A stretch of DNA of 64,000 nt from Sycobia sp. Sy_11 (GCA_018907035.1 JACCIC010000293.1:62001-126000), one strand, 5' to 3'. Positions 1-11,704 are shown, numbered from the stretch's first letter. A program made the numbers and translations. Notes: a model not told the origin generated them from the letters alone.

Positions 1-675
1 ATCGAGAGAGCGCCAAATTTTACATCCGAATATAATTTTTTTTTGGTCAGATTCTTCTTGTCCGTGCTCTTATGTTTTAGGTCAAATAAAGTTGAATTAC
101 AGCATTTTTGACAGAATGCTCCATTTTTAGCCCCATATTAATTAAAATAATTTTCATTTAACACGATAATAAGATAAAACAAAATTATAAAAAATAACTT
201 AAAGTTATGATAAATATGGGATAAAACATAGGGATTTCCGATTGAAATGTTAACATTGGCCTTGAATTCTCCTTGAGAAATGTCCCGTTAAATTGAAGTC
301 AAGGCCAAACACATGGCCATCGCTGAATTCGTTGTCGGAACCGCTCTGATTCTTCTATTAAACTTTTAGGATTTCGCACTGCGTGTTAACCGACGAGTTC
401 GGATTTTTTCGGTACACCCCGTATATCCTGGTAGATATAATAGAACGACGAAACTATGCTCCGGGAGCTCATAATCCATGAGCACAGCTACGTAACAATA
501 AAATCGGCTCTCACGGAGCACCGCGCGCGACAGCATAAATTTGTTCGCTCTTGCACGTCCAGCCGCTAAACAATGCGAGGCGCGGCTACTACCCGTAGTG
601 AGAAGAGCAGAAGAGGGGTGGAACAAAGGTTCTACCGTCTTTTTTCTCACCTCCCTGTCTGTGTGGAATTTGCTG
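1..675. other. AT-rich spacer, no gene
   Basis: Mostly unique AT-rich sequence that becomes richer in CpG after about 320. Open frames here overlap on both strands and resemble no family I know. A short motif reading GTACACCCCGTAT near 411 resembles ends seen in some insect repeats, but it is too short to classify. Nothing else is recognisable. Confidence 0.6.
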
Positions 676-730
676 CACTCTCTCTTTCTCTCTCTCTCCC
701 TCCTCTCCATCCCACTCTCTACCTCTTTCT

Positions 731-773
<43 letters not shown>
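676..773. repeat. (CT)n pyrimidine tract
   Basis: Long pyrimidine-rich tract with an uninterrupted (CT)n core at about 737-766. It creates spurious SLSLSL and REREREr reading frames on the two strands. Confidence 0.9.
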
Positions 774-775
<2 letters not shown>

Positions 776-935
776 CACAGACGCGCGAATTTCCGTGCGA
801 GCTTTCGGGGGAAGGAGGCAGGAGGAACAGACAGGGGTAGAAGACAGAGAGCAGTCCCGGGCATTAGCAAGAATAGGAGAACGGGGGGGGGGGAATTGTG
901 TACTATAAATAATTGAAGGCAAGAGGCTTGTGCAC

Positions 936-937
<2 letters not shown>

Positions 938-982
<45 letters not shown>
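938..982. repeat. (AT)n microsatellite
   Basis: Pure AT dinucleotide array, followed directly by a short ACACGCGCGC alternation. Together they form a continuous alternating purine-pyrimidine segment. Confidence 0.97.
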
Positions 983-985
<3 letters not shown>

Positions 986-1381
986 GCGCGCAAAATACAG
1001 TCTTATCGTAATCCCATGTAAACATTACGCAGAAATGAATATCTATACGTGAACTATGGCCTCCGGTTTTACGTATGCGCACTATGCTGACAGCTTTCCT
1101 AGCCTAATGCTCCAGGATGGGCTTTCCACTTTGTAGCACATACGAACGCGTTTGTCCCCGCTGCTGATACGGCTTGGTGCATTATGAACGATACCGTGAC
1201 ATACCCAACCTCCTTCTTTCGCTCGCGCTCGAATTTTAGGGCTAAATTTCGCTAACACTTACGGCGAGGGGGAGGGGGGAGCAAACGGGCAAAAAAGAAC
1301 CTAATTGAAAATTATACTTTTTAAAAAAAAAATAATATATAGCTTTCAAAACCGCATTACCCTCGATTGATAATTTTACTA

Positions 1382-1386
<5 letters not shown>
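983..1386. other. Unique spacer, no gene
   Basis: Mixed-composition sequence with a G-rich run near 1264-1281 and an A-run near 1323. No reading frame of note and no recognisable element. Confidence 0.6.

Positions 1387-1442
<56 letters not shown>
1387..1442. repeat. (AT)n microsatellite
   Basis: Pure AT array of about 28 units, trailed by ATGTATGTAT, a typical interrupted edge. Confidence 0.97.
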
Positions 1443-1450
<8 letters not shown>

Positions 1451-3903
1451 ATGAAAAAAGATGGTATAGAAGTATATGGTATCACATTGCCGGAGTAAAT
1501 AATGTTTGCTAGTTTCGAACTCTCGATACCTCTGATTGATTTTAAATTAAACTGAAACTTGATTTGAAAATTGATTAAAAATTAATTGGAAATTAAAATA
1601 AATGAGTGCATTAAAGAAATATTATGTAATTTAACGGGATCTAGAATTTCTATTAAACAGTTTCACGATCAGATTATCAATTAACGTTCTTAGATTAATA
1701 TAAAAATATCATTTTCGTCAGATTTCAACAAATTTCGTTCTGATAAAATTCTTTTTGATGAACTTTTATGCCTGTATGTATATGTCACTTTGTAACTGAA
1801 AAGTGCAGTATTCTACAATATTTCCAATTAAAATTGAATTTTCGGTAATGCAAACATTATATCATTTGTTCGAAAGTATTTAAAATCATTCTTCAACTCT
1901 ACACTTTTATATGTTAATAAGAAAAATTATCGATCGGGGGAAACTAATTTACAAGCTAGAAATAAAAGGGGTATACGGCTTCAAAGACGAACGCTCAACA
2001 ATTCGACTGAAAATTAGCGAAGCAGACTCATTTTTTATCATTTTTTGCGGGTTTTTTATTTTTTCTATTATTACAGGTTGTATTATTATTTAATTTAAAT
2101 TAATTTCCATGCTGTCGCTATTTTTTAATTTTATATTTAAATGGCAACTTGTCGTTAAATATTAAATAATTGACTCGGAAAGTTTTTTAATGCGTAATTA
2201 ATTTTTTTGTTGTAATTATGACGTCGAAGTACTGCAAAAAATTTAGTTTATTTTGATACAAGTATAATGGCCATTATGACCGTTAAATATTAACGGAGAA
2301 AAATCGTCTAATAAAAATTTCAATTACCGTCCTGTAATTTTATCGCAGACTGTAAAAATCTAAAAAAATCCACGGAATTTCTATTACATTTTACTAGACA
2401 GAGTGTATGGTAATTTTTTAATTTTGTCAGTCTGTGCTTTAATTGTCGAGTAATACTGTATTTAGTACTAGACAATTTTTTTCCCCGTGTACCGTTATTG
2501 CGCGACGAAACATCCGCTACAAGCCAATACGGCTCAATGTATTTATAATAGTAGCATATACTTCCGATTGAGTATTTGGCCAAACTAAATATAGTGCCAT
2601 TTTATTATTATAACGGTCGCTGTGTTTACAATTAAATGCGCGAACGCGTTACAGAGACGCCTGAACGAGATTTATCTCAATTCGCAAATTCCTTTCGTTG
2701 GCCGAGAATCATAAGATATTCTTCGCATTATGCATACTCAGACGTTAATGGTGCGATGCGAGGAAGGACAGCAGTGCATATTTCTCCTATATTAAACCTA
2801 ATATGCCCATGTACGATACGCGTCGATTTCGAGCTTTGATTCACGCACCGGCTTAAACTTATCTCGTTACGGCTCGAGGTCATAGTACACGAATATATCA
2901 CCCTCGAGTCCGACAGTGCGAGGAGGGGCGGGGGAAGTGGAGGGCAGGACAACGGAAATTACATTCCGACGTTCGTTCATCACTCACGTACGAGGATCGC
3001 CCGACCGCGCGATTAATACAAGTTTCTTTTTTCCCACGCGAGCTCCGCGACTGTTTTTCTTCGGTTCGATCTCGGGGTCCGGATGATTTATCGTAGGCTG
3101 CGTAATTTATGCTCAACCAAGGGCTATCCCTCAAATTGGGTAAGTTCATTTTTTTTTGTTTCTGACGATTCTCAGACAGTCTACGTAAAGAACATCCAGA
3201 TTTTCGAAGTGCGCCTCACCCGCCCGCGCGACCTAAATCTCACGTAATTTTCGAATTCTTATTAGATTTTTTTCTTTTAAGACAAATGACGTAATACGTT
3301 ATAAAGCCCGTACAGATGGATTTTTTTTCTTTTTTAGAAAAACATTTTTCATTCGCACGTACGAAATTCTTCGAACCACCAACCCTAGATAAAATGAAAC
3401 GAGAAAATTAGTGGCATATACCTTCGCTGCAAATGTTCCCGTGTAATTTAAGGATAATGCCCGGCTAATGGCACGGACGAAATTAAGTCCAACATTCTGT
3501 TTGTAACATTATAACAAAAGTGAAAAATAATTTCTCTCATGTATTAATGTGCTTTGAATGCCACAAATATACCCATAAAATCGGCATAATGTAAGAAATA
3601 AAATAAAAAGTGTTACTTTATTTTTATGGGATGGATTGTTCCATTTAACTTATTTTCCCCGTGTAAATAAAAATTGTTCAATGTTTACGCTTATTCTAGA
3701 ATATTATAAGTCATACCGCAATTTTTACAATTAAAGCCGCTTGGTACATATGAAATTTTTACACATACTTTATTTCACATATGATATATTAATATAACAT
3801 TGGTTGAGCTTCAACGAAGGTCAAAAATATTTATATTTATGTAGTTACCAATATCATTGAAAATTCATCAATATCACAAAAATTTGCTAAAAAATTCACA
3901 CGC
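1443..3903. other. AT-rich spacer, no gene
   Basis: Long AT-rich stretch with a modestly CpG-rich island at about 2630-3240. Frames at 1911-2093, 2320-2583 and 2636-3149 overlap on both strands and carry no recognisable domain. I see no splice-bounded coding signal, RNA gene or transposon. Confidence 0.55.
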
Positions 3904-3970
3904 ATATATATATATATAGATTCTATGATTGAAAATAAAAATCACTCTTTTTATCGATGAGTTTTATATG

Positions 3971-4014
<44 letters not shown>

Positions 4015-4050
4015 TATATATATATATATAGATATATATAGATATATATA
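3904..4050. repeat. Interrupted (AT)n arrays with GATA units
   Basis: A short (AT)7 at 3904-3918, then a longer array at about 3975-4050 interrupted by TAGA and GATA units. This looks like an older AT array decaying by point substitution. Confidence 0.92.
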
Positions 4051-4331
4051 AAGATTCAAGTAAATTCATGTATCTTAGGATCTCAATTCATATATGTTAA
4101 ATCATTCAACATATTGATTGACTGAATAGTAATAAAAGCATAATGAATTAATAAATTTTCTCCCATTACGATTTAACGACTCTTTATTGAAGGAATCAAA
4201 TTCTTGCGACTCTTATTTTCACTAGTGAAATATTCAATTAAGTTTAAAGATTAAATTCCGCCGATAGATTTTTGAGATCCTCGAATAATATTCAAATTTT
4301 CAATACAGATTAAAGAATGTATAAATCTATT

Positions 4332-4341
4332 TATATGTATA

Positions 4342-4391
<50 letters not shown>
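4332..4391. repeat. (AT)n microsatellite
   Basis: AT array whose left edge carries two ATGT interruptions and whose core (about 4349-4391) is pure. Confidence 0.95.
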
Positions 4392-4392
<1 letters not shown>

Positions 4393-5118
4393 TTTTAAAT
4401 ATTTCCTTGGAACAAAATAAACATTTTATGATAGTGAAATAAGAAGGATATTCATACGCCATAAAGAGTACTATTGTGTTTATCGAATGTAATTATTGGA
4501 AATCGACGCACCGAGAATATGTTGAGGACCTAAAGGGTACAAAACTGTATTAAATTACGAAATAATTGAAAGTATTAGTGTATTCATTATATTTTCGATA
4601 ATAAAAGAATTTGTTTAAATTTTATTTAAATCAACTTTTAACTTGTTATTATGTTTTAACACTCTTGAAATGAAACTCGGTTTTACTGGGAAAAAAACAG
4701 AAAGATCTGAAAAATAGGGATTTATATCGGCAAACCGCATCAGAAAACCTTACATAATTTATAGTAAATAATGAAATTGGAGCAATTTTTCGCGATCCAG
4801 TACGCCGGATATAACGAACCGCCAATATAGCAAAATATCCGGTAATATAGCAAAAAGCAGTGCTCTCCCTCTCACCGCTCCCCCCTCTCTCTATCGCTCT
4901 CTTTTTCTCTATCTCCTCCAATATGTACCGGAAATTTCATCGGGAATCTAGCGTATATTATTTCCCGTTGCTCGCACAATAAAGTCCGCCGAGCGAAAAA
5001 CAATTATCGCCGCCGCCGCCGCCATATCGGCTGAAAAGCTCATTTTTCGACCGATAACGAGTGGAAAGTCGAGAGGGACCGGGGGCGAGGACGATTCCTC
5101 TGGGACACGTGCGCACTG

Positions 5119-5121
<3 letters not shown>
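4392..5121. other. Spacer with short (CGC)n run
   Basis: AT-rich sequence becoming CpG-rich after about 4980, with a five-unit CGC trinucleotide run at 5008-5023. The frame at 4649-4921 on the minus strand is not recognisable. No gene supported. Confidence 0.55.

Positions 5122-5173
<52 letters not shown>
5122..5173. repeat. (AT)n microsatellite
   Basis: Pure AT array. It is followed by a palindrome-rich segment (AGCTAGCGCT near 5186) and a 9-bp near-tandem GATATCGAG at about 5233. Confidence 0.96.
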
Positions 5174-5174
<1 letters not shown>

Positions 5175-5301
5175 CTATACCGAAGCTAGCGCTAAGCTAG
5201 TGTATATATACCTTTCGAGCTTTAATTAGAAGGATATCGAGATATCGAGCGGCAATCTTGGACAATCTCGCTAGCCCAGTCTCGATTTCGGCTCGTTGCT
5301 C

Positions 5302-5302
<1 letters not shown>

Positions 5303-5341
<39 letters not shown>
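5303..5341. repeat. (AT)n microsatellite
   Basis: Pure AT array, the second within 200 bp; the intervening 130 bp is unique. Confidence 0.96.
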
Positions 5342-5344
<3 letters not shown>

Positions 5345-5488
5345 CGCACATAGTATGTGAGCATTGGAGACATTTTCGAGCGAGGAATCGAATTTTGGAT
5401 TCGTCCAATAATGTTTTTTGTATTTCTTTTTCTCTACATTTCCTTTATCTACCTAAATATGTACATATATACATGCCGAGATCCATAC

Positions 5489-5521
5489 GTGCGCGCGCGC
5501 GTGTGTGTGTGTGTGTGTGTA
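5489..5521. repeat. Compound (GC)n(GT)n tract
   Basis: Five GC units run directly into ten GT units. This is continuous alternating purine-pyrimidine sequence, the composition that favours Z-DNA. Confidence 0.93.
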
Positions 5522-6444
5522 AATGGGAGCGAAATAAAGGTGCAAACCAGAAAATAGGACGAGAAAATCACGTGTGTATATATAGAGGTAATACATATGA
5601 AATATGAAGCGAAGGGGCGTAATTTCGATACGCGATCGAGCAAGACAATCTTATAATTCGATGCATATCTTTGATCGGCACCGATGCGAAGGTCCTTATT
5701 TTACTTTTATAACTGTTCGCGAATCAAAAATTCAGCGAAAAATCTGAGAATTATATTATTTCGGTATCAATATCAGATTCGTGCTGTCTATATATGAATA
5801 AAAGGTATTTTAAAAATACAGACAAAAATGACTATATACATTATAAATTATACCCATGGGATAACGGGTTCAAAAAAGATGCTGTTTTTAGAAATTAAGG
5901 GGCGCCTCGTCGCTACCAATGGGCTATTTATTTTGTTTCCTTTTTCTCGTGAAATTCGACTAACTTTAAATCTTAAATCTCAAATCAAGGAAGCATTTAA
6001 GGAAAAAAAACTTCGTGAAACGGATGCTACGATTGCACCTTTAACCCAGTTCTTTTTGAATTTACAAGCTAAAATTAGTAAGTAAAATTTTGTAAATTCA
6101 GAAAACGGTAACGGTTGGAATAAAAAGCTGCTTTTTTTTCTGCGCTTAATGAATTTAGCTTCATCGTACAAAAACTATTATCAATTTAAATATTATTTAG
6201 TTGAATTTTTAGCTATGGATCTGTTTTGGCATGTCCTAAAAATTTTTAAAACTCAGCAATTCATCTACGATAATGGAAAAGTGAATAAAAGCATCATTAT
6301 ATGTCCAATTGCTTCAGAATTATTGGAAATCCCTTAAATTTCTTTTAATGACACTTATTCAGAGAAAATTTAGAACTAATATAGCAAAAATTAATTGTTT
6401 TACAGAAATATAAGAACTATGGAACTTTTAACAAATTTTTAACT
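5522..6444. other. AT-rich spacer left of the inverted repeat
   Basis: Unique AT-rich DNA. The 85-codon frame at 5828-6085 (+) and its antisense partner have no recognisable domain. No gene supported. Confidence 0.55.
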
Positions 6445-6867
6445 AACAAGGAGAGGCTCACCTCACCGGAGAAGCAATTTTCTCCAGAATGTGAAAAATG
6501 TATTAAATTTAACTAAAAACTCCAAACCTTATTATTTATTTATTTAAGTGGTCGTTCCTGACCATTATTTTTAAGTGAATATTGTATCAAAATAATAAAT
6601 TTCTACTTTATTATTACATATAACGTTAATCATAGATATGAATATTTTCTGCTTTCTGCATACTCAAATATCTTTTTCTTAGCTGAAGAGCATAACATTC
6701 ATGTTGTTCATATTAGTTCTAAGTGATCTATTTCTATTTGAAATTAAAATTATTTTATATTCTTAAAAATTTTTTAGAAAAATTAAATAATTAGAGAATA
6801 AAATTGTCAAATATTTCTAAATATTTATTTCTTATTTAAATCTTAAATATTTACATAATATTTAGAT

Positions 6868-6870
<3 letters not shown>

Positions 6871-6915
<45 letters not shown>
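6871..6915. repeat. (AT)n array unique to left arm
   Basis: Pure AT array inside the left arm. The right arm has only a short seed of about 15 bp (TATGTATATTATATA) at the equivalent place, so the array grew after the duplication or shrank in the partner. Confidence 0.95.
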
Positions 6916-6920
<5 letters not shown>

Positions 6921-7278
6921 AGGTTTGAATACAAAACAATGAATAAATAGAAGTGCTCGATAACTCACCTGTCAAATTATGTGTAATTTACTATTCAAAA
7001 ATAATTTAAAAAATAATCATAAAAACTAATATTAATCTAATGAATATTTTAATAATTGTATAGTATTCAATCAATTAATACTATGAATTTATTAAATTAT
7101 TCATTCCATTACTATTCATTTAAATAAAATCAAAATATATTTTGAAACCAACTTGCTGGTCTTGCATGCACTTCAATATTATTAATGGATCACCTTTTCT
7201 GGAACTATAATATTATATTCTGAGCTTCTATATTAAATATATAAATAGTATCATTATGCGCTGTTTCAATCCAAACGC

Positions 7279-7348
<70 letters not shown>
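7279..7348. repeat. Compound (AT)6(GT)29 microsatellite
   Basis: Six AT units pass directly into about 29 GT units, the longest uninterrupted GT run in the window. It sits in the left arm; the partner arm has a compound array of different make-up at 8009-8060. Confidence 0.97.
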
Positions 7349-7352
<4 letters not shown>

Positions 7353-7412
7353 ATCTCACATATATTTGAAAAATTTTTAAAGCTCGCTAAAATCACTTCA
7401 GATTTAAAATTC

Positions 7413-7950
7413 GCTTTTCAGATCACTGATATTTGAGTTTCATGTACAAAATGTTTTGCGATTCTTGACAGCATTAATTATAAATCTAAAATGTTAAAAA
7501 TGACTTTTTAACATTTTAAGTAAAGTTTTATTGATTATAAGTGGAAATTATTTTTTTTAATTCAGACTAAAAAACTACTTGTCTAATACAATTTTTCTTC
7601 TTCATATTCCATATACATGATACAGCTGTCGCATAACAAGATACCAGACAAATTGTTTTTCTTCTCTTTATGTCCCTTTCTTTTTCTCTGCAATCAAATG
7701 ACAATTGAACTTTTGTTTCATAATTTATTGTTCAAGTCAAGCAGATTTTATTTTAAGAACATTTTGAATTTATAAACATTTCACAAGTTTTTTATTTGTT
7801 TGAAAAAAGTGATATTTCTCGTCCGCACAGATACTTAAAAGGTATTCCGAGGCATGTGCAAATGATTGCTAAACTAATCCGATAACCCAGTAAATATAAG
7901 AAGGACGGATATAAGTTAGAAAAAGGTGGCAATCGTTTGTACTTGTCATG
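7413..7950. other. Loop between inverted-repeat arms
   Basis: About 540 bp of AT-rich sequence that does not pair with itself. It holds no recognisable reading frame, so if the whole unit is a transposon it is non-autonomous. Confidence 0.7.
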
Positions 7951-8006
7951 GAATTTTAAATCCGAAGTACTTTTAGTGAGCTTTAAGACATTTTCAAATA
8001 TATTTC

Positions 8007-8060
<54 letters not shown>

Positions 8061-8651
8061 AATATAGAAACTCAGAATAGAATATATAGTTTAATAAATT
8101 TATGGTATTAATTGATTGAATACTATAAAATTAAAATATTCATTATATTAATATTAGTTTATATGATTATTTTATAAATTATTTTTTAATAGTGAACTGT
8201 ATAGAATAATTTGTCGTAGTGAGTTATTGAGTATTTCTATTTATTAATTTTTTTATATTCAAATCTTATATAATATACATAAGGTTGATAGAAACATTGA
8301 TGTAAATATTTAGAAATATTTGTAAATTTTATTCGCTAATTATTTAAATCTCCTAAAAAATTTTTAGTTGAAATTCTAATTTCAACTAGCAACAGATCAT
8401 TAAGAAACATCATGAATGTTACACTCTTCAGTGAAGAAAAATATAATTGAAGTAGTTAGAAAGCATAAAACGTTCATATCCACGAGTAACTGTATATGTA
8501 ATAATAAAATCGAAATGTTTTATTTTGAGACAGTATTCACTTAAAACTAATGGGAAGCAAGGCCCAATTGTTTTTAGATTTTTTTATATTCAATACATTT
8601 TTCATCTTCTGGTGGAAATTGATTCTCCGGTGAGTTGAGCCTCTCCTTGTA
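7951..8651 (-). repeat. Right arm of long inverted repeat
   Basis: Inverted and diverged copy of 6445-7412. Its outer end (ending CTCCTTGT) mirrors the left arm's ACAAGGAG start, and its inner end GAATTTTAAATCC mirrors the left arm's GATTTAAAATTC. It lacks the left arm's internal AT array and about 110 bp of other sequence. No clear target-site duplication is visible outside the outer ends (left flank TTTTTAACTA, right flank AAGTCGAGAT). Confidence 0.88.
8009..8060. repeat. Compound (AT)21(GT)5 microsatellite
   Basis: Long AT array passing into five GT units, inside the right arm of the inverted repeat. Confidence 0.96.
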
Positions 8652-8823
8652 AGTCGAGATACGTAAATTACATGCAAGAACTATGCGAGCTTTACAACAG
8701 AACTTTTACGAGTATGCGCACGAAGTAAATTTACAATTATAGCAAGAGCCAAGAAATGACGCGCGAACAGAAAAGCTACTTTAATACCACATATGAAGCT
8801 CACATGCCGAGCTAATAAATAAT

Positions 8824-8828
<5 letters not shown>

Positions 8829-8884
<56 letters not shown>

Positions 8885-8885
8885 G
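8829..8885. repeat. (CT)n microsatellite
   Basis: About 25 CT units with a CTGTCTCTGTC edge. It is responsible for the RERERE frame on the minus strand at 8781-9020. Confidence 0.96.
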
Positions 8886-9218
8886 TCGCTCTAGAAAAAT
8901 AACAGGACCCGAGCGAAATTCCACTTCTATATAATGTTCCAGCGCGGCGAGAGAGCGTAATTCAATTTGTAGCGAGTGGAAAAAAAAGAATTCGACACAC
9001 AGCAGACTCAAAAACTCCATTAAAGTTCAAACGCAATGCTCGAAGCACGCCTTTGCAAACATCTTCACGTGTCTTTATATACGCATACACATGCGTAATA
9101 TGCAGCTTGTGCAAAAACTTGGTGAAACAATCGCGCGCGGAAAAAACGCACGCGTGAGCCCTGAAAGAGCGAGATGTATAAAAGCATAGGAAAGAAAAAA
9201 TGTCAAGGTATTACTTCG

Positions 9219-9219
<1 letters not shown>

Positions 9220-9268
<49 letters not shown>

Positions 9269-9283
9269 ATATATGTATATATA
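9220..9283. repeat. (AT)n with GTGT/ATGT edge
   Basis: Pure AT array followed by GTGTGTATATATGTATATATA. Confidence 0.95.
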
Positions 9284-9788
9284 CCAAGTGAAACTGCAAG
9301 TTAAGGACAAACAAAGACAGTTCTCTCTCTTACTTGCTCTCTCGCTCCCTTTTTCTCTCACTCACTCAAACGTAAAGTTTCACGAGAAGAGTGTTTTCGG
9401 ACGAGTCTCACCATTTGTGTGTAGGTGTATGTGTGTGTATGTGCACGTGTAGAAAAGAAAAAACACAATACTTTCCGAGCGAAAAAGAGATCACATTTGT
9501 CGAAAACAAAACTCGTTCTATCTTTTTCTTTGTGTCGTATTATTCCTTTAACTGGCTGGGACGTAATATATATTTTCCTTTTTTTCTCCCTGTTTTCTTT
9601 TCCGTTTCAATACTCGCGGTCTCGTGTACACTCGCGCGGACGGATGGATGGACGTAATCACACGGGCAAAGAAAATATTATATACAATCGAGTACGAATC
9701 GATTGTGATTTAATCTTCTAATAATTGAACGTTGATGCCAAATGAATCGAATAAAAACGATTGTTGCAAATCTAATATAGCCGTATGT

Positions 9789-9790
<2 letters not shown>
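9284..9790. other. Spacer, no gene
   Basis: CT-rich then T-rich sequence with a short GTGT-rich segment at about 9415-9450. Three overlapping plus-strand frames here are low-complexity or unrecognisable. Confidence 0.55.

Positions 9791-9833
<43 letters not shown>
9791..9833. repeat. (AT)n microsatellite
   Basis: Pure AT array ending in three ATA units. It lies about 190 bp beyond the truncated end of the mariner remnant. Confidence 0.96.
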
Positions 9834-9836
<3 letters not shown>

Positions 9837-10017
9837 ATAAATCTAAATTCTAGAAATGAGACAGGAATGAATATCTTGAAGTTGAAACAAGGAATTAAGG
9901 AATTAGTCCATTTATCTAGGGTACTTTAAAATAAAAGAACAGTGACTAGCAGTAATTAGCTATCCACTCTTTTTCAGAGCACACAATTACTAAACATAAT
10001 AGAAAATATTTCTCTCA

Positions 10018-10640
10018 AAATATCTCAAAAGTTTCTCGTCTTTTCAGCCCATGAAAGTATTGAGCCAATACTTGCTACCCTCTAATAAACTAAAGTGTAT
10101 TCCCACATAGAGCGTTTTGCATTGATGAAAACAGTCGGATGGTACCAAGTCTGAACTGTAAGGCGGGTGAGGTAGAATTTCCTGTCCACTATTCTCCAAA
10201 TAGTTTTTGACCGAAGCCGTGACATGTAGACGAGCGCTATAGTGTGCATCCTACCATATGCAGAGCATGACCTTATTTACGTGAATATTTCGTGTCGGCG
10301 TCGATTGGGCGGATTTGTAAGGCTTTGTATACGATTTTCTGCGTTTAAGGTTATCATAATAAATCCATTTTATCAAGATTTCGGACAATCAAAATCGCCA
10401 TTCGACGTCTTTCGGCTTTAATTCGTACGGCATCCAGTTTCCAACCTTTTGAATGAATCCCAATGCTTTTATGCGCTTTTTGAACCATTTCAACCACTCG
10501 CGGCACATCGATTCACCAATACATTCCTCGTCACAAGTTTCCGTAACCAAACGAGGAGCCTCAGCCACAGTTTTTCTCGTATTAAAGAATAGGAGTAGCG
10601 TTTCCCGCAAACGACGTTTATTTGTCTGGAAATCTGCCAT
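10018..10640 (-). pseudogene. Mariner transposase pseudogene
   Basis: Starts at the ATG whose complement is 10638-10640, giving MADFQTNKRRLRE, the usual mariner N-terminus followed by the helix-turn-helix region. After CREWLKWFKK the frame jumps to RIKALGFIQKVGNW, missing the second DNA-binding helix-turn-helix and linker (roughly 50-60 residues in intact relatives). It continues to VEWRF, a stop, then KWIYYDNLKRRKS, missing the block with the first catalytic Asp (VTGDEKW in relatives). It runs through NIHVNKVMLCIW, a stop, then ARLHVTASVKNYLE, missing the block with the second Asp (LHDN). Finally it gives PHPPYSSDLVPSDCF, which keeps the third Asp region, and ends near a third stop before KDEKL. 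All pieces lie in one reading frame, so the losses are in-phase deletions. Family assignment is secure; subfamily is not. Confidence 0.88.
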
Positions 10641-10782
10641 GATTTTGCTCGATAAAATAAACGACAGTGAAGGAAGTGCTCGAATATAACGCTGCAAAGT
10701 TATTGACAGATACACAACCTACAAATATAACACATGAAGTCTGATATTTCTCCCGGGATCCACTGGTGACGCCATTTTTTGA

Positions 10783-10814
10783 CTAACGCTGGAAACTAAC
10801 TTGTACGCCCAATA
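10783..10814 (-). repeat. Mariner 5' terminal repeat (putative)
   Basis: On the minus strand the outer end reads TTGGGCGTACAAGTTAGTTT next to TATA, about 145 bp before the transposase ATG, which is the normal arrangement. The partner repeat is missing, so assignment rests on position and a TA-flanked start. Confidence 0.55.
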
Positions 10815-11704
10815 TATTAACTAATAGAATCCTAATTTGCTTATGAAAGTCTTGAGGCGTAAACAAAAATGTCCACTCGTTAATATATATATATATCTAT
10901 ATATATATAAGAACTGTCTATACACATTCTAACACGAGTTATAAATATCGAATAATCAGAACTCTTTTAAAATTAATTTTCGCACCAGTGAATTTCCAGA
11001 AAGTATCTGCAGCCGCAGCTGCAGTTACCTTCCGTTTTTTCATTTTTTTTTTGACTTGTTCTTCCTGCTATACCTATTTGTGTGTCTACACACATACACA
11101 TGCACACACATGGGCGCGCGCGCACACACACTTTTAGTGATTGTTGACTAGGGTTGAAAAAGTTTTTCCATCCTTCCCTCCCACAAGTACTTTCTCTGTA
11201 AATGCAGTTCTACATTGTTATACAGATATATAGGGACTTTCCGCGTGTGGTTTCAAAAAAGAAAATGATAGGAAGAAACACAGACTATGCTGTTCTCTTT
11301 TATGCGAGTTTGTTTAAACTTTGAAAGAAATGTGAAGTCCGATCTGCTCTTTAGAATAATTAACTAGACAAAGTGAGAAAGAAATAGGCAGGTAGAGAAG
11401 AAGAGAGAACGAGTAAAACAGGGGAACAGAGACAAAGGCAGAGATGGGATAGCAATAAAAAACAAAAGTAAACGTACATAAATACAAGTTATCGTTAAAA
11501 TATTATTGCCATAAATTCTTAAATTTTTTAAAACTAGAGCACTTTGTTCCAGATTCCCGAATAAAAGTTTTAAATAATTGAAAATTTTGCTCTAATAGCT
11601 TTTCGGGCATTTAATTTAGTCGATCTTTTGGCCACTGCTAAAAAAGTCCTTATTTGAATTATATAGAGATTTTTGTCAATCTACTTTCTGCTCCTACTAC
11701 CATT

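Larger units (their letters stand above)
6445..7412 (+). repeat. Left arm of long inverted repeat
   Basis: This arm aligns, as a reverse complement, to 7951-8651. Matching landmarks in order are an outer block beginning ACAAGGAGAGGCTCA, a block ATTATTACATATA, a block GAAGAG..AACATTCATG, a block CAAATATTTCTAAATATTTA, a near-identical stretch GTATTCAATCAATTAATA, and an inner block with AAAGCTC.CTAAAA and GATTTAAAATTC. The left arm is longer because it has a 45-bp (AT)n array at 6871-6915, about 110 bp of extra sequence near 7110-7200, and extra sequence plus a GT array at 7240-7348. No open frame of significance lies in the arm. It could be half of a foldback or long-terminal-inverted-repeat element, or one of two head-to-head insertions of a non-autonomous element. 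Confidence 0.88.
10010..10814 (-). mobile_element. Degenerate mariner (Tc1/mariner) transposon
   Basis: Minus-strand remnant of a mariner-type DNA transposon. The 5' end retains a terminal-repeat-like sequence at about 10783-10814, reading TTGGGCGTACAAGTTAGTTT inward on the minus strand and abutting TATA, as expected for TA insertion. Next come a short untranslated region and a deleted transposase frame. The 3' end is cut soon after the conserved block that normally reads like SKDEKFF, and no matching terminal repeat is found down to 9900. The element is non-autonomous and inactive. Confidence 0.85.

Noticed and set aside
589..993. Long minus-strand frame of 134 codons
   Set aside because: It is the translation of an AT array (YIYI) and a CT tract (RERERE). 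The same applies to many other frames over microsatellites.
10389..10715. Open frame of 108 codons as a host gene
   Set aside because: From MADFQTNK onward it is the mariner transposase N-terminus with an internal deletion and a premature stop.
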